Positions 57,495 through 64,000 of a stretch of DNA of 64,000 bases are shown here, piece after piece. Positions within the stretch are counted from its first letter, which is position 1, and each line of letters opens with the position of its first letter. The DNA lies in assembly GCA_001931875.2 (NCBI GenBank), contig MSJH02000714.1:83838-147837 (forward strand), given 5' to 3'. Under the pieces are notes generated by a model, which did not search any database, had not been told where the DNA came from, and saw nothing but the letters and a program-made list of their open reading frames with translations. Source of the DNA: Byssochlamys sp. IMV 00236. Taxonomy: Eukaryota; Ascomycota; Eurotiomycetes; Eurotiales; Thermoascaceae. The translations under genes and the position numbers were made by a program.

Positions 57495-58089
57495 TGTGAT
57501 GAGATATACCGCAGGATACTCCCACGGATCATAATGAGAATCAGGATATGTGGAAATCCTCAAGGGTGGAAGCTGGCGGTATGCTGGAGAGTCGGAGTTG
57601 CGACAGGGCCGGAAAGATAATCGGAGATCTGCAGGACGTCATGCCAGGCACCGCCCAGAAGCTCCTCCGCAACGCCAAACAGAAAAACATTCTGACAGCT
57701 TCCTTAAGTAGCCCGCCATCGCGTGCCCCTCGCACGCGCAACCGTTCTTTCAGGCGATAATCCGGCTGACCAGACAGTTTGCTTTTTGAGGCAGTGACAG
57801 GTGTTCTTCTGTTTCGAATTATTATTGGCTGGAGTGTTATACGCGTTCATTGGCACAGGATTTTGATTGCTTGTCCTACCTAGCCTTTCAACCTCCGAGC
57901 AGTGTCGCCAACTACGCCTATTTACATTCTTGCGTCGAGGAGAAAACAGCTCATTACCATAATATATAACGGCACCAATTACCCCGGGTGCAGTATTTAA
58001 CACTATTCGATACCTGCAAACCGATCCGCCGATGTTTTCAGGCGAACAGAAACTTGATGGCCATTTACAACTCAATACATGATTAAAGG
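57495..58089. other. divergent promoter region of atg6 and the Scm3-like gene
   Basis: 595 bp. A plus-strand frame at 57548-57760 (70 codons, basic C-terminus) begins without a good ATG and is not supported as a gene, although an upstream ORF or non-annotated exon cannot be excluded. Confidence 0.45.
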
Positions 58090-60231
58090 ATGGAAAGACC
58101 GTCTAAGCGGCCTCGCTTATCACTACCTGGTGATTCCGAACAGTTTCCTGACGATTTCGATGTACAAGAAGCCCGTGCTCGGAACGACCTGCGTCTTAAA
58201 TCGGTCTTCGAGAGCATATTCGAGAAGTATGGGAAGGACTTCACCGATGTGGGAGACGAAATAGACCTACAGACCGGCAAGATAATCGTGGACAATGGTC
58301 ATCTATCGAATCTGCAGGCTGAGGGTGACCTTGGACGGATTGATGAGCCTGCATCCCACGTGGAACAGCCTCTCTCACCCGTATCATCTTCTCTCGACTT
58401 TCTGCCCAACGGTCAAGAGCATGACCTGGATAGCGCCTCTGGTGAATTGGAAAAGGATGTTTCACTGAATTGTGTTGAACAGTTGTATGAAACGACCGTC
58501 CATCAAGAGAGGGGATTCCCGCTTAGCCTGTCAAACAACGAGAATACGTCCGCTGGCGCCTTCTGTGAGGTTCATGAGCCTGAGTCAGATCATGTCACAG
58601 AAAGCGTTCATCCACACATCAAAGGCCTTCAAAATGGTCTCTTCGAGAAGGGCTCGAAGTTTTCTCCCAAGGAGGCCGCAGCACTAAAGGAAGTCACGAA
58701 CCTGCCCAAAGGTAAATCAGCTCTATCACCCGATGATGTCTGGGAACGACAACAAACAATAGACCCAGTATGGCAAGTACCTGAGATTGAAGCAAAGTTT
58801 TCGACACCCACAGTCAGCAAAAAGATGCCTCGTTCCCCAATGTTACCGAAAAGAGCACGGTCAGCGTCACCTCCAGGGGCAGGCTCTATCTGGGCACTTC
58901 CTACTCCCGGCCGGAAGCGGAATACAGATATTGCGAAGAAGACCAAAAATGTGGTCGGCCTTGACAAGCAAAAGCGCAAGCGCAGTTCTACGTCCAAAAA
59001 GAAAGACTGGAGTTTTGCGGTTATTCCAGACTCGAGTGATTCTGATGATCCTCTACAGGAGGATTATCAACCATCACCTACGTCAAGGGCTCCATCAGTT
59101 ATCAGGACCAGCAAGCTTGCCCTAACTGCCCCAGAAATTGAAAAGAGCAGCTCTATGGAAGAAACGTTTGCTATCCTTGACACTACTGAAGAGTCCAATG
59201 AGCCGCTACCGTGTAATGGCTCTAGCAGACTACATGATCAAAATGAAGAACGAGAGCAGCCATTGAGTCTAGATACAAGCAGTTTGGCGGAATCTGGACC
59301 TGGAGAACCGCCTGACGAACCTCAAGGCCCTGAAGAACTTGAGGAGCCTGAGAAACCTGACGAGCCTGGCGAACCCCAAGAGCCAGAGGAAGGTCAGGAA
59401 CCTATTCTTCTGGAGAATACCGATACAGAAATCCAGAGTTCTGTACAGACCATAGTCAAGATCAAGTCCCAGAGCCCGGTAAAAGACATTCACCGCTCAA
59501 GCAGAAATCCTATCACTCCGGATGAGGCCAGGATCATTATGAGGATGAGACACGTCGAAGGGTCAAGTTGGAAGGATATTGCTGCTGCTATGCCAGGAAG
59601 GACTGCCTTCCAGGTTACACAGTGGAACCATATACATTGGCAAAACCGGAAATTAAACCCGCCCAAGTCTTCTGAGCCTTGGTCAAATGAGGATCGAAAG
59701 CAACTAGCTAGGTTCAAAGATGAGGAAGGCATGTCATGGACTGATATTCAGAAGGGATTTCCCGGCCACACGAAAGCAGAAATCGAATTTGAGCTCCTGC
59801 GGCTTTGGATAGGTGGTGCCACAGAAACGGACCACGGCAGTGGGCATCAAGATACAAAGAGTCACGATGACCTCGGCACACATTCAGTCACGACAATCTC
59901 TCAGGTACCCCCGCCTTCCAACATTGCCAATAAGGAGAAACGTCTCTTGGCACATGCGCAAAATGACCCATCGACACCACAAAGACAGAAACGTAGCACG
60001 TCTAAGCGTCCAGACTCCACATACCTTGACTTCGAAGACTTGATAGAAACGGGCTCTCTGGCAGAAGACTCCGATGGCCTCCAAACGTCGGGTCTCTCCT
60101 CGATTCAGCTGGAGGCCAGGGAGAATGGAGGCAGTTCAGCCCGCTTCAAGAGATCGCCATCGAAGAGCCTGGTTTCGCCTCTGGCTAAACGTTCTAGCCT
60201 GTCAAACTCGCGGCGTTCGGTGTTTTTCTGA
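58090..60231 (+). CDS. scm3: Scm3-like CENP-A chaperone with tandem Myb/SANT domains
   Basis: A single exon encodes 713 residues. The N-terminal segment (about 23-85) reads DVQEARARNDLRLKSVFESIF, then EKYGKDFTDVGDEIDLQTG and IIVDNGHL. This is the Scm3/HJURP-type domain of filamentous fungi: Scm3 delivers the centromeric histone CENP-A to centromeres. The middle is disordered, with a nuclear-type basic run (KQKRKRSSTSKKK, about 296-308) and a Pro/Glu-rich repeat (about 404-440, units like EPEKPDEPGEP). Two Myb/SANT modules follow: ITPDEARIIMRMRHVEGSSWKDIA (475 to about 520) and EPWSNEDRKQLARFKDEEGMSW (529 to about 575), likely DNA-binding. The tail has Ser/Lys/Arg-rich motifs such as RFKRSPSKSLVSPLAKRSS. 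Fungal Scm3 proteins are known to carry assorted DNA-binding modules. The identity rests on motif recognition. It is tail-to-tail with the cysteine synthase gene, 136 bp apart. Confidence 0.75.
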   Translation: MERPSKRPRLSLPGDSEQFPDDFDVQEARARNDLRLKSVFESIFEKYGKDFTDVGDEIDLQTGKIIVDNGHLSNLQAEGDLGRIDEPASHVEQPLSPVSSSLDFLPNGQEHDLDSASGELEKDVSLNCVEQLYETTVHQERGFPLSLSNNENTSAGAFCEVHEPESDHVTESVHPHIKGLQNGLFEKGSKFSPKEAAALKEVTNLPKGKSALSPDDVWERQQTIDPVWQVPEIEAKFSTPTVSKKMPRSPMLPKRARSASPPGAGSIWALPTPGRKRNTDIAKKTKNVVGLDKQKRKRSSTSKKKDWSFAVIPDSSDSDDPLQEDYQPSPTSRAPSVIRTSKLALTAPEIEKSSSMEETFAILDTTEESNEPLPCNGSSRLHDQNEEREQPLSLDTSSLAESGPGEPPDEPQGPEELEEPEKPDEPGEPQEPEEGQEPILLENTDTEIQSSVQTIVKIKSQSPVKDIHRSSRNPITPDEARIIMRMRHVEGSSWKDIAAAMPGRTAFQVTQWNHIHWQNRKLNPPKSSEPWSNEDRKQLARFKDEEGMSWTDIQKGFPGHTKAEIEFELLRLWIGGATETDHGSGHQDTKSHDDLGTHSVTTISQVPPPSNIANKEKRLLAHAQNDPSTPQRQKRSTSKRPDSTYLDFEDLIETGSLAEDSDGLQTSGLSSIQLEARENGGSSARFKRSPSKSLVSPLAKRSSLSNSRRSVFF

Positions 60232-60367
60232 TAACCGATCCGGCAATTTACCGGCGCGATGTTACCTCCGAAAGATGGCTTCGGCATTATAAGCATATTC
60301 ATCGCCTCGTCTTTTTTAATCACTCTTGCATGCTCCAGCGATGCGCTGAAATGGCAGCGTACCTTGT

Positions 60368-61990
60368 TCATGGCTCTTCCTTCGCATTCAGGACATCCTC
60401 CAACTTAGTATCGACTACACCGCCAACGTCCCCGGCCTGGGCCCAGAACCTTGATAGGTGCCTCGAGCCGGAATCTGACAAGATTGTGACAATCCTATGG
60501 CCCGGGCCCAGTTTCTGGGCAGTCTTCACTGCCGCAAAACCTATATTTTGGAGTATATCATCTCAGTCATCTTTCCTCACAATGTCACAATATATAACTT
60601 ACAGTTCACCGCGCTGCTACTGCCGACAAAGATGCCGTCTTTCTCAACCAACCATCTAGCCATCGCCAATGCCTGGGCATCGGTGACTCGAACGGCATCA
60701 TCAACTAGTTGTCTTCCCACCTCGAAGTTGGCAGTGACACGATTGATTCCGATTCCTTCAACAATTGTGTCGACTTGTCTCCGGCGTCGTGTACCTTCTC
60801 TCTCCTTCGTGTCAAACATGACACCATAGCGAACCCGATTGTATAGCCCGCTACCCTGTGGATCGGCGAGCACAACGGTCAGGTCCGGGATCCTCGGCTT
60901 CAAAAACATTGCCACTCCCGATATCGTGCCACCAGTACCGGCCCCCGCGATGAAGGCATCTAGCTTCCCGTTGCATTGAGCATATATCTCGGGACCCGTT
61001 CCCTGGAAGTGAGCCTTCCAGTTTGCTTCATTCTCGAACTGGTCCGCAAAGAAGCCGCGCCCTTTGGTCTTTCCCGGGGTGAATGGCAAGTCTTCGCCTG
61101 GAGGAAAATCCTGGCTATTTGGAGAAGAGCCTTCGGAAGCTAAGGTATGAGCTTGAGCAAGAGCACGGGCTCTGTTGACGAAGTTGTTCTTTTCTACAAT
61201 TGGAGCTGGGGGAACGCGGTCCACAATTGCTCCGAGCTTAAGCAGAAGGTTGGATTTCTCCATTGCTTGATCTGATGGCATGCAGCTTAATCCCCATTAT
61301 AATTAGCATAGCAGCAAAGGCTAAATAGAATACAAGCACTTACATATGCGCAAGGTAGCCCTTTGCCCTTGCCAAAGATGCCAGCGAAATTCCAGTGGAA
61401 CCAGAAGTGCCCTCGTAGATAGTGTCGCCGGAATGGGGCTGCAGAAGACCTCTTTTCTCACCCTTGATCAAACGTTAGTTTGTGTAATCGGCTAGCCATG
61501 ATCTCAATCATGCACATGCATATCACAAGATTTGGAGAACGGATTCGCTCATACTTCTTGTATCATACTGAGAGCCACCCTGTCTTTCGAGCTTTGTCCA
61601 GCTCCGTTAAGAAACTATATAGATCGTTAGATATTTTATTGTTCGTCAGGACCTGCAATTGGTGCTCACTTCAGCTTTAGCTAGAATCTCGCAACCGGTT
61701 TCTTCTGACAACGACTTGATCTTCAGAAGTGGCGTGTTTCCGATGCATCCTTCTATGCCTTCTACAATCGCGGGTGGGCCGGTCCTGGCCTTCAACGAAT
61801 CCTTCGAGATATCCTGAAGAGAGAAATTCCCATCTTGGTCGTAAACTAAGCTTTCCTCAGCTTCGTCCTTCCTTGTCCGTCGCTGTCGGAAACGACGCTC
61901 GAGCTCCGGATAGAAGTCCTTGAAGCCAAGTGTGAGCAGGATTCCTGCCACGAAAGCCGCTCCTATGTAGAAGCGCGAATGGTCCGTCAT
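60368..61990 (-). CDS. mcy1: membrane-anchored cysteine synthase, Mcy1-like (mitochondrial type)
   Basis: The predicted protein has 451 residues from exons 61990-61670, 61614-61555, 61462-61344, 61285-60603 and 60540-60368. All joins keep frame. It is a fold-type II PLP enzyme of the cysteine synthase family, which makes cysteine from O-acetylserine and sulphide. The PLP lysine is K117 in GQSSKDRVALSM. The substrate loop is TSGSTG (146-151), and the phosphate-binding loop GAGTGGT lies at 281-287. The N-terminus has a membrane helix (FYIGAAFVAGILLTLGF) and then a basic stretch (RRFRQRRTRKDE), as in yeast Mcy1 (YGR012W), which sits in the mitochondrial outer membrane. Relative to soluble enzymes there is an insertion with SSPNSQDFPPGEDLPFTPGK (about 219-238). 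Whether it makes cysteine or does another reaction is not settled for this subgroup. Its start is 249 bp from the divergent methyltransferase gene. Confidence 0.88.
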
Positions 61991-62239
61991 AGTCTGGAGT
62001 GCAAGTGACAATGTCTGGCTTCCATTGAACTATGGAGAGAGAAAGAGAGAGAAAAAGACGTCAGCAAACAGACGCTGATGCAATACATAATTTAGAGCTT
62101 GTTCTTCCCGCCAAGCCATCGCCGAAGCTCGGGCCACGCGAGTTCTCTCCTCCGCTCCGCTCGAAAGAAAGAAGGAAACGATGAAAGTGCAAACCAGCTT
62201 TCTTCCCACCCCGCTGGAATTGGAACGCGAGACTCATCG
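61991..62239. promoter_or_regulatory. 249-bp divergent promoter shared by two mitochondrial-type genes
   Basis: The start codons of the Mcy1-like gene (minus) and the MidA-family methyltransferase (plus) lie back to back. The middle holds a purine run (gagagaaagagagagaaaaag, about 62035-62056) that reads as a pyrimidine tract for the minus-strand gene. No TATA box is evident. Confidence 0.5.
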
Positions 62240-63890
62240 ATGGACTCGCAAGTCCTCACCCAGCTGTTTCGCCAGCTGTTCAGGCATCCGCCATGTCAGT
62301 CTTTACGGCCCCAATCATCGTCGGCTTTGCGGAGGACGGATTGTGTTCGACCCGCGTGCCGCGATAATCGACAATGTCGCACCTTTCTTACGCGGCGGGG
62401 GCAGACCAAGCGGAAGAGTACGGATGATGGGATGATGTGGCATAAGAGAGATGATTATCCGAAGGACATCACGGAGGAATTGAAGACGTATCCTTTGGTC
62501 ACGGCAAAGGACTTGCGCCATCGACGAGAACGGCCGAGACAGGTGAAGATGCTAACAAGAGAGTTCATTGACGGTAATGACACCGACCTCCAACCATGTT
62601 CCATGTTGCACGTAACTAATTTATGGATGCAGACAGTCTCTACAATCCCAACTACGGCTACTTCTCGAAACACGCTACCATCTTTACTCCCGGAGAGCCC
62701 TTCGAGTTCAACAGGATGGAGGACGGACGCGAGTTCAATCGATTGCTAGGAGAACGGTATACCGAGTTTGAAGATAAACTGGACGAGATCAAACCAGATA
62801 TCGCACGTCAGCTATGGCATACGCCTACAGAACTATTTCGCCCATACTATGGAGAAGCCATTGCACGATACTTGATATCAAACTACAAACTGACGCTGTA
62901 TCCCTACCACGACTTGATCATATATGAGATGGGCGCAGGAAACGGTACTATGATGTTGAACGTCCTAGACTTTATCCGCGACACCGACCACGAAGTCTAC
63001 CAGCGGACCAAGTTCAAGATCATCGAGATTTCCCCCTCGCTGGCTGATCTCCAGATGAAGAACCTGAGGGATTCAGTCAATGCTGCTGGACACCTTGGAC
63101 ATGTGGAGATTATCAATCGGTCGATCTTCGACTGGGACACTTACGTGCATTCACCGTGCTTTTTCTTGGCTCTAGAGGTCTTCGATAACTTTGCGCATGA
63201 TGCCATCCGCTATGACACGAAGACTGAGACCCCGCAGCAGGGAGGGGTTCTCATCGATGCTGACGGAGAATTCCGCGAGTGGTACAGCACGCAACTCGAC
63301 CCTGTTGCATCCAGGTTCCTCCGGGTGAGACAAGCGGCTGCCAGACGTCCATTCCCGACTCCCTTGGGGCCGAAGATCCTGCGTGGAGTGCGGAACTCCT
63401 TGCCATTCCACAGCGGCTACACCTTGCCAGAGTACATCCCTACTCGTCTCATGCAGTTCTTCGACATTCTCCACGCATACTTCCCGGCGCATCGCCTGAT
63501 TACTAGTGACTTCAGCACTCTGCCTGATGCTGTTCCTGGCTTGAACGCTCCCGTGGTCCAAACACGATACAAGAGACGCACGGTGCCGGTCTCGACGCCT
63601 TTCGTAAGTCTACCCTTGTATTTTATTACTTCTTCATCTTCTCCCCTAGAAACAGACTCCTCCTAACATATCATTATCAGGTCCACCAAGGCTACTTCGA
63701 CATCTTCTTCCCCACCGACTTCAACGTCATCGAAGACGTATACCGTGCCATTACAGGAAAGCTCACGAGGGTCCTGAGCCACGAAGAGTTCATGGAACGC
63801 TGGGCATACATCGAAGACACAGAGACTAGAAGCGGAGAAAATCCTCTGTTGACTTGGTACAAGAACGCCAGTGTGCTAACGACTGTCTGA
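62240..63890 (+). CDS. MidA/NDUFAF7-family SAM-dependent methyltransferase, probably mitochondrial
   Basis: The predicted protein has 504 residues from exons 62240-62573, 62633-63603 and 63681-63890. Joins FID-DSLYNPNYGY and STPF-VHQGYFD are in frame. The family (DUF185) includes human NDUFAF7, which dimethylates an arginine of complex I subunit NDUFS2 in the mitochondrial matrix, and the little-studied yeast YKL162C. Evidence is the SYNPNYGYFSKxAxIF-like entry, WHTPTELFRPYYGEAIARYL, the SAM-binding loop EMGAGNGTMM (about 210-219), and LALEVFDNFAHDA in place of the usual acidic EvxDNxPHD motif. The N-terminus (about 1-55) is Arg/Ser/Gln-rich with almost no acidic residue, like a mitochondrial presequence. 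I cannot tell whether it is the complex I factor or the YKL162C-type paralogue. The ATG at 62240 is preferred over upstream non-ATG frame. Confidence 0.8.
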
Positions 63891-64000
63891 TGCGTAGCGA
63901 TTTCTATGTCTTTTTTTCCTCGATGGCCCAAACGTAGCTTGTTAGCTACGGCTACTTTGCCTCCAACGGGCATTTCTATAAGACTCCTCTTTTCTTCTTT
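63891..64000 (+). other. 3' flank of the methyltransferase gene
   Basis: 110 bp to the window end. A minus-strand frame overlapping here runs through the coding exon in antisense and is not a gene. Confidence 0.5.

Noticed and set aside
57548..57760. 70-codon frame in the atg6/scm3 divergent promoter
   Set aside because: No good start context, not family-like; overlaps promoter space of two real genes.
1..64000. tRNA, rRNA, CRISPR array, secondary-metabolite cluster
   Set aside because: No cloverleaf-type box B (ggttcgaatcc-like) in a fitting context, no rRNA-like stretches, no regularly spaced repeats and no polyketide, peptide or terpene synthase were seen.

Overview
The window looks like a chromosome segment from a filamentous ascomycete, most likely an Aspergillus-like Eurotiomycete. 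The evidence is the genes with short (about 50-100 bp) GT-AG introns carrying CTAAC/CTGAC-type branch sites, the fungus-specific families present (Pal1, SAS4, DUF3807, Clr5, Scm3 fused to Myb), and the LTR retrotransposons mutated in the style of repeat-induced point mutation (RIP). The genus is inference; no rRNA or other marker is present.

Region 1 (1 to about 15,390) is very AT-rich and has no intact gene. It holds the decayed pol region of a plus-strand Gypsy chromovirus (about 1-5,534 plus probable LTR) and, beside it in the opposite orientation, a complete but dead 8.6-kb Gypsy element (5,979-14,612). The second element has two 188-bp LTRs, a polypurine tract and a 5-bp target duplication. 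A further AT-rich stretch (14,618-15,390) is unassigned. The boundary with normal-composition DNA is abrupt.

Region 2 (15.4-28 kb) carries a GNAT acetyltransferase, an F-box/ankyrin protein, a SAS4-domain chromatin protein, a DapA/HOGA-type aldolase with a probable 5' UTR intron, a convergent Mtr-type amino-acid permease (8 exons, one only 14 nt), and a small secreted four-cysteine protein absent from simple ORF calling because of its intron.

Region 3 (28-45 kb) is mostly housekeeping: a DUF3807 protein, the U6 snRNA exonuclease Usb1, a Pal1-family morphology protein, an alpha/beta hydrolase, the ER oxidase Ero1, an F-box protein and the peroxisomal import factor Pex13. These are separated by long non-coding gaps (30.2-33.4 and 34.2-36.6 kb).

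Region 4 (45-64 kb) has an unrecognised two-exon protein, an MFS transporter, a short Clr5-domain protein, a 3.8-kb stretch without a supportable gene, then a dense block. In that block Atg6/Beclin diverges from the CENP-A chaperone-like Scm3-Myb protein, Scm3 converges tail-to-tail with a membrane-anchored mitochondrial-type cysteine synthase (Mcy1-like), and the latter diverges over 249 bp from a MidA/NDUFAF7-family methyltransferase with a mitochondrial-type N-terminus.

No secondary-metabolite cluster, CRISPR array, tRNA or rRNA was seen. Exon boundaries were worked out by hand from splice signals and reading-frame arithmetic, so they are predictions. No clearly new multi-gene system was found. 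The most distinctive signals are the RIP-decayed element with its preserved polypurine tract, the permease microexon, the uncharacterised secreted protein, the Scm3-Myb architecture, and a repeated C-to-G strand-skew switch inside coding regions.
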